Shown here one piece after another: positions 35,157 to 43,596 of a stretch of DNA of 64,000 nucleotides. A program made the position numbers and the translations under genes. Origin of the DNA: Unio delphinus (taxonomy: Eukaryota; Mollusca; Bivalvia; Unionida; Unionidae); contig JAQISU010000182.1 in NCBI GenBank assembly GCA_029339505.1, forward strand, positions 3,122,001 to 3,186,000, given 5' to 3'. The notes below the pieces were generated by a model. It saw only the letters and a program-made list of their open reading frames with translations, was not told the origin of the DNA and ran no database searches. The first letter of the stretch is position 1. The number at the start of each line of letters is the position of its first letter.

Positions 35157-35673
35157 ATGGATCTATATTGTGTGAAGTGTAAAACGCGTACTGGCACAGA
35201 TGATGTGACGACGATTACAACTAAAAATAACCGATCAGCGCTTTCTGGTAAATGCGTGCAATGTGGTACAAAGAAATTTAGATTTGTGTCTATGAAATCT
35301 GATTTAAAAAAAACGAGGAGGTGATTTCGCAGCCAAATTAGCAAAACTCCCTGGAACCCCATGGGCAAAGTACCCCGGAGAAAAGCACCTCCCAGGATAT
35401 AGCTACTGTGGACCGGGAACCAGACTTGATATCAGACTCAATAATCAAAATCAACCCAACCCCGGTGAAGAACCAATAAACGCCATTGATAAGGCCTGTC
35501 ACCTTCATGATGTTGCTTATAAAAGCAGCAATCTGCAACACAGGCATCTAGCAGATGTGAAATTAATTCATGCGTTAAATGCTATTCCTGATAAATCCTT
35601 CAAAGAAAAATTGGCTTCATTTTTAATAAAATCGGCTATGAAAAGTAAATTGATGTTAGGTGCCGGTAATTAA
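35157..35673 (+). pseudogene. Zinc-ribbon/PLA2 gene with a frameshift at a poly-A run
   Basis: The zinc ribbon (two CxxC pairs) reads from 35157, then the frame breaks at a run of 8 A near 35306-35313. The PLA2 part (calcium loop YCGPGT and catalytic CHLHDVAY) continues in another frame to the TAA at 35671-35673. The same run has 10 A in the open copy A gene and 9 in copy B. It could be a plain mutation or length variation that decides whether the PLA2 half is made. The end overlaps the integrase start. Confidence 0.82.
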
Positions 35674-36640
35674 TAATATGGAATCAATTTATTATTCTCC
35701 GAGGGGATACTGGAGGGGTAACGCTGCAATCAATAAACTCGCTAGAGCTGCAAAAGTGAAAAAAACCACTGCGGCTAATTGGTTATCCAAACAGGCACTA
35801 TGGCAAATTTATCTACCACCGCCTAAACAAATTCAATTCTCGCATTTTGATGTGACCGCTCCTAATGAAGTTCATCAGGCTGATATATTATTTCTGCCAC
35901 ATGATCGTGGTTACAAATATGCGTTAACCGTAGTTGATGTTGCGTGTCGATACAAAGAAGCAGAACCGCTGAAAACAAAATCGGCCACTGAAGTCGCTTC
36001 TGCATTTGAAAGGATTTATCGACGAGGTCCTCTGCACTGGCCAAATCTGTTACAAGTTGATCCTGGCAAGGAATTTCAGGGTGCAGTGTTATCTACAATG
36101 AAACATCATAATGTCACCATACGACGAGGGCATACTGCGCTACATCGCGATCAGGCCATTGTAGAACGATTTAATCGGACGATTGCTGAGCGGTTATTTG
36201 GATATCAATACGCAAAAGAATTCATTCAAGAAAAGCGATCCAGTGAATGGGTTAAAAGATTACCATCTGTGATTACTGCACTGAATAACGAGATTACTAG
36301 AACAATCAACATGAAACCTATCAACGCGATTAAAAAGAAGTCAATACCCGTACAACCACAAAAAGATTTCCCTAGAAACGCTAGCGTTTCCCAACCAATT
36401 CTTGGTAGTAATGTCATTGTGAGGTACTTATACGAACCAGGAGAGCTTGAAGGGGGTAGAAAAAGGGCTACTGATCCTATTTGGAGCGTCACTACGCATA
36501 AGATATCTAGTATAACACGATCAACTGGTAGACCAGCAATCTATAAACTGGATTCAACTGCTCCTCAGCGAGGATTTACTCGACAACAACTACAAGTGAT
36601 TCCCGAGGATACTCAATTGCCACCGCATGGTCTTAACTAG
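35660..36640 (+). CDS. DDE integrase (retroviral/Polinton type)
   Basis: A 326-residue protein, closely similar to that of copy A, with the acidic triad in HQADILFLP, VDPGKEF and VERFN (34 residues between the last two). A short extra segment with a palindromic DNA motif AAACGCTAGCGTTT (36375-36388) lies in the linker before the C-terminal domain. It overlaps the PLA2 3' end by 14 bases and ends 3 bases past the convergent HNH stop. All key residues are present, so integration activity is plausible. Confidence 0.93.
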   Translation: MPVINNMESIYYSPRGYWRGNAAINKLARAAKVKKTTAANWLSKQALWQIYLPPPKQIQFSHFDVTAPNEVHQADILFLPHDRGYKYALTVVDVACRYKEAEPLKTKSATEVASAFERIYRRGPLHWPNLLQVDPGKEFQGAVLSTMKHHNVTIRRGHTALHRDQAIVERFNRTIAERLFGYQYAKEFIQEKRSSEWVKRLPSVITALNNEITRTINMKPINAIKKKSIPVQPQKDFPRNASVSQPILGSNVIVRYLYEPGELEGGRKRATDPIWSVTTHKISSITRSTGRPAIYKLDSTAPQRGFTRQQLQVIPEDTQLPPHGLN

Positions 36641-36839
36641 CACCGTTGCGTCTATTACACTCAAGACAAGTCAACATCACATTATTTCTGACATGACCGA
36701 GATTGTTATTTTTTCTGTCTACGGTGAATTGGCGAGGATCCTTATCCGAATACTGCCAACGCATTATACAATTGCAACTCGCGCAGTGATTATTCTGTTG
36801 TTTCTTCAAAGTGATTATTAGTTCAGCATCAATATCAAA
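36633..36839 (-). pseudogene. C-terminal HNH domain, in frame beyond one stop
   Basis: Continues the polymerase-helicase frame beyond the TAA at 36840-36842 with 68 codons: CASC, DRKNN, GH, NNV and CLECN, then a stop at 36633. This is an HNH nuclease pattern with Cys4 zinc site. No start codon precedes the first Cys pair, so as it stands it would be made only by stop readthrough. See the matching domain in copy A. Confidence 0.75.
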
Positions 36840-39800
36840 TTATCGTTGTTTTTTTTTGTCCTGTTGCTTGTAACCGGAGAGTTTTTTATTAATGATGCTA
36901 ACATCAATATCATCCATTGTTGTGTCATTATCATCACCAATGATTTCATCATCGAGGACAACTCTCCGAAGTTGATTTATTTTTCGTACTCTGGATACTG
37001 CGAGATAGACTAAATTTGACCATTCGATGCGATTATCTACCATCCAAACAATTGTATCCGATATAGTCAATCCCTGTGAAGAATGTATCGTCGCTGCGTA
37101 TCCTAGCGTCCACGGGGATTTATTAGCACGCAATGCATCTTCAACGACGTTGATATCAACCAGCACAATATCATTTAATACCAGAATTTGTTTTTCATTC
37201 TGTCCTGGAATATCAACTTCGATATTCTGTTTTCGTGTATCCGAAGGCCTATAACAAAGGGGTACTGGAAGCGTTGCAAATTTTTCTTTATGTAATTCAA
37301 ATAACTTCATCTGAAGTGTGTCCCTGACTATTTTTCTACTTGCAATTATCAAATCATTTGGTCTCCATGTTTCCCAGAAATCATTCATTGGAGTTTCTGA
37401 AATCACTTCACGCGCTATTTCGCATTGGATTCTATCCGGTTGTAATCTAATTAGCGCTTTGAACTCGCGTAATCGTTCATCAAGTGATCTATAATCAGTG
37501 GTGATTTCTTCATAGTAGTCTACAAAACCCTTTAGCCATTCATGTGGAGATGCACCGACAAATGGTGGTGGTTGGCCTTGATCCCCGCACATGACGACTT
37601 TTGTGTTTTTGGTTAACAACCACTCAAGAAATGTTTTTAATACATCTAATGACACTGTGCATATTTCATCCCAGATTATGATTTCAGGAATGAATTTATC
37701 ACCCATTCGATCAGGAGTCCATTTGTCACCCTTCCATCGAAAGAAGCTGTGATAAGTGCAAGCATTTACCCCTCGCTGTATCATCTCTCTGGCGAGTCTG
37801 TGAGTCGGTGTTAGCACAATCATGTTAGTAGAAATACAAGTATTTCCACCACCATGAAATAATTCAATTGCACGAGTTGTCTTTCCTGACCCACCACAGC
37901 CGTTTAAATAAACTGTCTTGTATCTACATACTGGATTAGATACCGGTGGTGCATTAGAAAATTCTGATTGAATTTCAATACGGTTACAACAAAGATATTT
38001 ATCATCCATGGCAACGTCTGCGGATTCACAATACTCATGTAGCATCTCCTTTTTAAATCGCCAACGCCCCCAATTTTCTTCGGGATCTGTGAATTTAGCT
38101 ACAGCTGATTTGTACTTATTGTGTATATACATCGAATCAGTGGCCACTCTAACCGCGGTATTAGGAAATCTATTTATCATCGAAAATAGATTAATGCAAG
38201 CATAGGCTAACATTGAACTTCTCAAATGTGTGTACTGGGAATTATATCCATTACAGTAGGTAACAACCGTACCTAATTTCTCACCATTGGATAGAAAAGC
38301 ATCCTTACGGGATACAAGTTTTCCCTGTTTCATTAAATCCGTTACAATAAAATCGTATTCAGCGACATCTATGATCAACCGCGAAGAGTATTTCGCGTTG
38401 TCGTATCGTCCACCCTGGGTAAATTTACCGATTATTCTTCTTCCGAGATCTTTTGCTTGTTCTTTTTTAATTTCAAATAACTTCTTAGACCAATTTATGA
38501 TTTCTTCTTCACTGAAATCTGGAAACTGTTTTCGTAGTTCGCTGATTATACGATCTAGATCGGGTTGTGGTAGCCAAACTTCTTTCTGAGCTCGATAGCA
38601 TATAATAGCCTCGGAAACAATCAACGATATTAGCATACCACAATCAATCATATATCTCAATAGCACTATTGGCATCCAGGCCTTTTCAGATAGGTGTCTA
38701 CCGAGCCAAACATAACTACACGGATGTAACCCTGTAGATAATTCAAATGATATCACACGAGCGAATCCGGTTAAATCAAAATCAGGCAATGGTCCATTAA
38801 TCGCAACACGAGTCATTTCATGCGTGGGGTGTCCAAATCGTTTGAAGTACTCAGCGCATTCCCCATATCCGAGAAAACTTCCGGGATAACACGCGGATAT
38901 ATCAATTGAAATCATACCGTCACGATGGTATTTTGTATTCCACAGTCCTCCATGACCAAATTCGACGCAACTCAATTTAACATCCTCGAGAAAATCATTT
39001 CGTGTTGGACGCCATGAGTTTTTTTCTCTTGCGAAGTGAGCTACCACTGATGGAATAGTAAAACTATCCGTGAGTAGTTTTTCATGGGAATTCTCCGGTG
39101 AAAAATCACTAGCGATTTTTCTCATTCTGTTATCTAATTCTTCAACGCGATATAATTCACCATTTGGTTTTACAAATTGATCGAATTCTTCATCACTTCT
39201 AAGTAACCACACTGACACAGGATCATCCTTACACAACGCATGAATAGCATCGAATAATTTCTCTTCATAGAAAACATCCCCGACGAACTCCTTAGGGATA
39301 TATTTCACGGTTCGTTCTCGTGGAAATATTGTTACCGCAGGTGTCAACGCGTGTTTGTTATGATCAATAATCTGTATTGGTGCTCCATTTTTGTTATATT
39401 TCGGTTCGTATAAAACCTCTCCCGTTATCGTCATAACTGTTATTGGGAATCGTAATGATGTTTCTAATTTAGCTATATCAGAAATCTTTGCACCATGCTG
39501 TTTCACTGTCAGTTCCCACTCGGTTATTTTCCTACGTCGCAGATCAGTTAGTTTATTTCCTCGGGATGCATTTGTGAAGTGTTCTATTATTCGTTCTGCT
39601 ACACAATTAAGCCCTGACGAATATTTCATAGGAGCTAGTTTTGCGATATCGGGTTTATCATTTAACGGATATATCCCATAAACCATTGCTGTTACGGGAT
39701 AAGATCTTTCGTAGTATGGTTTATCAATGCCGGTTAGAATCCCTGGTTTGGAATCTCTACTCACAATGACAGCTTTTTTATTCTTGAGGATTGGTTCAAA

Positions 39801-40595
39801 TTTATCCTTAATAATCCATTTGCCTTCGACTTCGATAATGAATTTGATTCGGAAAAAATGCCGTTTTTCCCCAACACGTGAAATTATCACTGCTGCTTTT
39901 TCATCATTCATGGTAGCATCAACAACACCATCAATTCGAAATGTTGACCAACAATAAGATGCTCCATCACGCTTAAATTCATTAAAACAGTCTCTGATTT
40001 TACTAATCATGGCTTTATCAAGAATTGTATTCTTTGGTGTATTAGAAACTATATCGAGATTGAATTGAGCATCTTTCCAGGGGTAATCTCTCTTGGACGT
40101 TTTTTTTGGTTTATCGAGATTAAATCTAGGATTGATTTTCAATAATCTCTTAAACTCTTTCATGTTTCCGTCTATTGGACGTTTTTTGGGTTTATCGAGA
40201 TTAAATCTAGGATTGATTTTGTTACGTTTTTTGGGTCTATCGAGATTAAATCTAGGATTGATTTTTAATAATCTCTTAAACTCTTTCATGTTTCCGTCTA
40301 TTGGACGTTTTTTGGTTTTTTTTGGTCTATCGAGATTAAATCTAGGATTGATTTTTAATAATCTCTTAAACTCTTTCATGTTTCCGTCTATTGGACGTTT
40401 GTTACGTTTTTTGGGTTTATCGAGATTAAATCTAGGATTGATTTTTAATAATCTCTTAAACTCTTTCATGTTTCCGTCTATTGGACGTTTGTTACGTTTT
40501 TTGGGTTTATCGAGATTAAATCTAGGATTGATTTTTAATAATCTCTTAAACTCCTTATCAGCATTTTTCGAAGGCGTTCTCCCTAATTCCTTCAT
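36840..40595 (-). CDS. Family-B DNA polymerase palm fused to SF1 helicase, expanded N-terminal repeats
   Basis: About 1251 residues from the ATG at 40595, which aligns with the copy A start and has the same upstream AATTATA context; a longer frame begins at 40646. The N-terminus has six tandem copies of a basic 30-residue unit (KEFKRLLKINPRFNLD core) where copy A has one. Then come PolB motif A (DISACYPGSF), the GRRIIGKFTQGG segment and motif C (ATDS), followed by SF1 helicase motifs: GCGGSGKTT, WDEIC, GDQGQPPP, TIHSSQG and VSR. Presumed replicase of the element. Confidence 0.9.
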   Translation of the reverse strand: MKELGRTPSKNADKEFKRLLKINPRFNLDKPKKRNKRPIDGNMKEFKRLLKINPRFNLDKPKKRNKRPIDGNMKEFKRLLKINPRFNLDRPKKTKKRPIDGNMKEFKRLLKINPRFNLDRPKKRNKINPRFNLDKPKKRPIDGNMKEFKRLLKINPRFNLDKPKKTSKRDYPWKDAQFNLDIVSNTPKNTILDKAMISKIRDCFNEFKRDGASYCWSTFRIDGVVDATMNDEKAAVIISRVGEKRHFFRIKFIIEVEGKWIIKDKFEPILKNKKAVIVSRDSKPGILTGIDKPYYERSYPVTAMVYGIYPLNDKPDIAKLAPMKYSSGLNCVAERIIEHFTNASRGNKLTDLRRRKITEWELTVKQHGAKISDIAKLETSLRFPITVMTITGEVLYEPKYNKNGAPIQIIDHNKHALTPAVTIFPRERTVKYIPKEFVGDVFYEEKLFDAIHALCKDDPVSVWLLRSDEEFDQFVKPNGELYRVEELDNRMRKIASDFSPENSHEKLLTDSFTIPSVVAHFAREKNSWRPTRNDFLEDVKLSCVEFGHGGLWNTKYHRDGMISIDISACYPGSFLGYGECAEYFKRFGHPTHEMTRVAINGPLPDFDLTGFARVISFELSTGLHPCSYVWLGRHLSEKAWMPIVLLRYMIDCGMLISLIVSEAIICYRAQKEVWLPQPDLDRIISELRKQFPDFSEEEIINWSKKLFEIKKEQAKDLGRRIIGKFTQGGRYDNAKYSSRLIIDVAEYDFIVTDLMKQGKLVSRKDAFLSNGEKLGTVVTYCNGYNSQYTHLRSSMLAYACINLFSMINRFPNTAVRVATDSMYIHNKYKSAVAKFTDPEENWGRWRFKKEMLHEYCESADVAMDDKYLCCNRIEIQSEFSNAPPVSNPVCRYKTVYLNGCGGSGKTTRAIELFHGGGNTCISTNMIVLTPTHRLAREMIQRGVNACTYHSFFRWKGDKWTPDRMGDKFIPEIIIWDEICTVSLDVLKTFLEWLLTKNTKVVMCGDQGQPPPFVGASPHEWLKGFVDYYEEITTDYRSLDERLREFKALIRLQPDRIQCEIAREVISETPMNDFWETWRPNDLIIASRKIVRDTLQMKLFELHKEKFATLPVPLCYRPSDTRKQNIEVDIPGQNEKQILVLNDIVLVDINVVEDALRANKSPWTLGYAATIHSSQGLTISDTIVWMVDNRIEWSNLVYLAVSRVRKINQLRRVVLDDEIIGDDNDTTMDDIDVSIINKKLSGYKQQDKKKQR

Positions 40596-40600
40596 GCTAT
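40093..40600. repeat. 90-bp intragenic tandem repeat in the polymerase gene
   Basis: Five full and one partial in-frame units encode a Lys/Arg-rich 30-residue repeat. The third and fourth differ by small in-frame deletions (GTTACG loss). It is not expanded in copies A, B or D. Confidence 0.93.
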
Positions 40601-40619
40601 AATTAAAACAAGCATTTAA

Positions 40620-41000
40620 ATGAAAGATTTTTATATAATGAATCACTGCAAGTGGCTTATGATTGGATCAGTAATCCCGTGTAACAAATCATGCAGAAAT
40701 GAGTTCTGTGGGTATCATATGCAAAGCTTTCGTCGTGGAAGCCTTGGTCCGTTACCGTGCATACGATGTGGGGTTGGGGTTAGGGGGAAATCACGGTTGT
40801 GTTTGAATTGAGGCGGTAAGCGATACAGGGAATTGAAGCGTTATTATGATAAAAGAATAAAAAATGGACAATCAATCAGAAATTTTGACCCTGAAAAAGT
40901 CCCTGACACTGACACTGTCACTGACAAAATCATAAGAACCCCTCAAGACTACATCGAAAGATTCATCATTAAACCAAACAATGAATTAGACAAACAATAG
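40620..41000 (+). pseudogene. Zinc-finger protein with a premature stop
   Basis: Homologous to 5915-6256. Both metal clusters are present, but a TGA at 40809-40811 falls at the last Cys of the zinc ribbon; sequence continues in frame to the TAG at 40998-41000. The start could be 40620 or the conserved MNHCKWLM at 40638. The C-terminal half carries a longer acidic Asp/Thr stretch than copy A. Confidence 0.78.
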
Positions 41001-41014
41001 TATTATGTATACGA

Positions 41015-41506
41015 ATGAACCAAGAATTCAGACAGCATCCCTTGATTTTAAATTATGAAGCATCCAGTGATGGTTCTGTCAGACACTGCATTTTGAAGAA
41101 AACGGTCGGTTTTGTGACTAATCAAGGGTATTTGATGTTTAGCGCTGGAAAGAAGAAATATCACAATCATCGTTTCATATTTGAATGTTTTAATGGATTG
41201 ATCGAGGATGGTCTTGTTATCGATCACAAGGATTCTAATCGAAAGAACAATTCTTTATCAAATCTGCAAGCTATCACACAGAGTGAGAATTCCAAACGAG
41301 GAAGGACTGGCACTTGTTCAAAAAAAGCGAAACCCGTAAAATCTTTGAATACAATAACTAACGAAGAAAAAATATTTCAATCAATATATGAAGCCGGCAA
41401 GTATTTCAATATTTGTGGATCCTCAGTACGAAAAGTTGCAGAGGGGATTTATCGATCGGCGATTTCAAAAAAGACAGGACAGAAAGTTAAATTTAGTTAC
41501 GTCTAA
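41015..41506 (+). CDS. HNH homing-type endonuclease with a C-terminal NUMOD-like helix
   Basis: A 163-residue protein. The central part has the HNH_3 pattern: HNHRFIFECFNG, then VIDHKDSNRKNNSLSNLQAI, with the DH and N-rich catalytic loop. The C-terminus (about residues 120-150, FQSIYEAGKYFNICGSSVRKVAEG) resembles the NUMOD1 DNA-binding helix-turn-helix of phage and algal-virus homing enzymes. It is probably a selfish endonuclease cutting sister elements. It sits between the zinc-finger and small conserved genes. Copy D has a frameshifted version and copy A only the first codons. Confidence 0.88.
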   Translation: MNQEFRQHPLILNYEASSDGSVRHCILKKTVGFVTNQGYLMFSAGKKKYHNHRFIFECFNGLIEDGLVIDHKDSNRKNNSLSNLQAITQSENSKRGRTGTCSKKAKPVKSLNTITNEEKIFQSIYEAGKYFNICGSSVRKVAEGIYRSAISKKTGQKVKFSYV

Positions 41507-41550
41507 TGCGTCATATTTTTCATTTAGAAATATATCATTATTATAGAATA

Positions 41551-41907
41551 ATGAATTCTGAAAACATGAATAGCATCATATCCGAGATTTCAAAATTGAA
41601 AGGTTGGGATATTGAACTATCAGATGGGTTAAATCCTGATCAAATCATGTCTGATTTTCAGGATATAGAATACGGAGTTAACAACAATAAATATATGCTA
41701 CCAAAGAAGTATGCGCTCATCAAAAGAATTCAGAATTCTATTAAGAACTCTCTCGCATTTTCCAGTGACGTAAGTGTGTTCGCTCCGTTGTATACCATCG
41801 TAGAACGAATACGAAAAGAATTGGGGTACGAATACGAATTGAAAAAGGAGGTTAATTCTAAAGTTAGAAACCTACGGGCGTTAATTCAAGAAAATGAACA
41901 ATTTTGA
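41551..41907 (+). CDS. Conserved small protein of unknown function
   Basis: A 118-residue protein starting at the conserved MNSENMNS; an upstream in-frame ATG at 41506 overlaps the endonuclease stop but is not conserved. It is homologous to 3007-3363 and 57589-57969. Probably all-helical with no recognisable motif. Just downstream (41908-41970) three copies of a 30-base TTGATTGACCGACCATTTATCATTA repeat occur. Confidence 0.78.
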   Translation: MNSENMNSIISEISKLKGWDIELSDGLNPDQIMSDFQDIEYGVNNNKYMLPKKYALIKRIQNSIKNSLAFSSDVSVFAPLYTIVERIRKELGYEYELKKEVNSKVRNLRALIQENEQF

Positions 41908-42051
41908 TTGACCGACCATTTATCATTATTTGATTGACCGACTATTTATCATTATTTGATTGCCCGACCATTAATCATTTTTTTTTAGCCGACCCTCAAG
42001 GGATGTCAAAAATCATCCGATGGTGTTAGGTCGGATTGAAAAAGTGTTTTG

Positions 42052-42081
42052 CAATTGAAAAATTGTTTCTGATTTCAAATA
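42052..42081 (+). promoter_or_regulatory. Shared leader motif before a structural gene
   Basis: A 30-base segment, CAATTGAAAAATTG then TTTCTGATTTCAAATA, abuts the ATG. It is almost identical to 43071-43100 before the next gene and to 2800-2829 in copy A. Confidence 0.6.
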
Positions 42082-43038
42082 ATGGTCAATGAAGCATTAA
42101 CAACCCGATTGGCTCGTGAACGACTGGATGCAATCAGGAGATTTGTACCAATTCGTGACTCTGTAAGAAATAAACTGCAACAACGACAGAGTTTACAAAC
42201 TGATTTTGCTGCGGGATCCGAAGAATTGTTTAAACCAGTAACCACAGCAACGTACGGGGTAGAGCGTGCTATACGGGGGAATGATCCCGAGACGGGGAAA
42301 TCTGTTATCGGTGAACTTGAAAAAATAGCAGCGAAAACTGAACAAACAAAACAGACTGTACAAAAAATGGAATCAAAAAGAACAGTAGATGATTTACGCG
42401 TGAGATTTAACGAGGAAGGGTTAGCAGCAATTGATAAGACTGATCCACCAGAAATTCCTGCGCTTGTTGTTATGACTTATGAAAACAGAAAAAAAATGTT
42501 GAAACCAGAACATCATAAATATGTTAAGAATTTCACTCATTGGGCTGATATATTCTACAAAATCAAAACTAAAAAAAGTCAAATTAAGACAGATAGTGCA
42601 TCATACATTGAATATATCAATGCGGTGGATATAGTGTATAAACAATATGAAAAACAAAAACCGCAAAAGCGACAGCAACCTGCAAAGAAAATATCTTTTT
42701 CACCTAAAAAACAACAACTACCACCTGCTGATGATTTTCTTGATTATTTATTACAAGAAGCCGATTTAGAAAAACAGGATGAAGCAACTGGTTATAGCGG
42801 AAGTGGATTGCAAGATTCCAGTGGACCCCAAAGTGGGGTATGTCCTGGTAGTGTTATCAATGATATATCACGATTAGAAGTTCTTGTAGGAGGGTTCCGA
42901 GCTGGAAATAACTCACCGGAAATAATTAATGAAGCATCTGATATCTGTAGACGATTATTTCAGGGTGGTATCATGGATATCAGCACATATCGAGATTTCA
43001 TTGGCGAGTTAGTGGAAAGTGGGTATCACAGTGATTAA
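42082..43038 (+). CDS. Conserved structural-block protein (Gly/Ser-tailed)
   Basis: A 318-residue protein of unknown function. The N-terminal half is charged and helical (MVNEALTTRLARERLDAIRRF), with coiled-coil-like spacing around residues 70-110. A Lys/Gln-rich segment with SFSPKKQQLPP lies near residue 215, then a GYSGSGLQDSSG linker and a compact C-terminal domain (VINDISRLEVLVGG...). The linker resembles an adenovirus-type protease site. Position directly before the pVI-like and capsid genes suggests an internal virion protein. Its stop codon lies within the palindrome GTGATTAATCAC (43031-43042). Confidence 0.75.
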   Translation: MVNEALTTRLARERLDAIRRFVPIRDSVRNKLQQRQSLQTDFAAGSEELFKPVTTATYGVERAIRGNDPETGKSVIGELEKIAAKTEQTKQTVQKMESKRTVDDLRVRFNEEGLAAIDKTDPPEIPALVVMTYENRKKMLKPEHHKYVKNFTHWADIFYKIKTKKSQIKTDSASYIEYINAVDIVYKQYEKQKPQKRQQPAKKISFSPKKQQLPPADDFLDYLLQEADLEKQDEATGYSGSGLQDSSGPQSGVCPGSVINDISRLEVLVGGFRAGNNSPEIINEASDICRRLFQGGIMDISTYRDFIGELVESGYHSD

Positions 43039-43070
43039 TCACCGAGACTGAATAAAAACGCTAGCGTTTC

Positions 43071-43100
43071 CAATTGAAAAATGGTTTCTGATTTCAAATA
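43071..43100 (+). promoter_or_regulatory. Shared leader motif before the pVI-like gene
   Basis: CAATTGAAAAATGG then TTTCTGATTTCAAATA abuts the ATG at 43101; near-identical to 42052-42081. A palindrome AAACGCTAGCGTTT lies just upstream (43056-43069). Confidence 0.6.
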
Positions 43101-43550
43101 ATGATCATACACTACAATCATGATAAACCAACCCCCGTCTACGTAGTTAATTCACGGTTTCCAGTTTATAGAGCATACTACGGAGATGGTTTAGGCAATA
43201 CCATTGCAGGGTTATTTGCGAGAATGGCTCCAAAAGTGATGCCGTTAGCTAAACAACTAGGAATGAAAGCAATTGAAGTTATTCGTGATAAGGGTATTGG
43301 TGCTGTTGGAGATCTTGCTGGAAAAGCGTTTTCAACTGCGAAGAATAAAATAACATCATTAGTGAAATCACGGATGAAATCCAAAGGATTTTCAAAACCG
43401 TTACCGTCTACAGCGGAAATGCCTGCAAGTGTTAGTAGAATTATAAATAACGCAGTAGATGAAAAACTAGCGTCGATGGTAAATCAAGGGGACCAAAGCA
43501 ATATTGCAAATATGATAGCAGGAAGCGGCTTTAAAAAACTACGTCGATGA
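43101..43550 (+). CDS. pVI-like virion protein with amphipathic helix
   Basis: A 149-residue protein: N-terminal YYGDGLGNTIAGLF, an amphipathic stretch (about 30-75) rich in Ala, Lys and Gly, a Pro/Thr linker, a short helix, and a basic tail after IAGSGF. The pattern fits minor virion proteins of Polinton/adenovirus-like viruses that bind inside the capsid and disturb membranes; that role is inferred. IAGSG matches the (M/I/L)xGxG adenain cleavage pattern, which would release the basic tail. The stop is followed at once by the palindrome AAATCC-TAC-GGATTT. Confidence 0.72.
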   Translation: MIIHYNHDKPTPVYVVNSRFPVYRAYYGDGLGNTIAGLFARMAPKVMPLAKQLGMKAIEVIRDKGIGAVGDLAGKAFSTAKNKITSLVKSRMKSKGFSKPLPSTAEMPASVSRIINNAVDEKLASMVNQGDQSNIANMIAGSGFKKLRR

Positions 43551-43596
43551 AAATCCTACGGATTTTTACGATTTAGACTCTGATAAATAGAATAAA

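Noticed and set aside
40093..40602. Plus-strand open frame of repeated NNLLNSFMFPSIG
   Set aside because: Antisense shadow of the in-frame 90-bp repeat of the polymerase gene.
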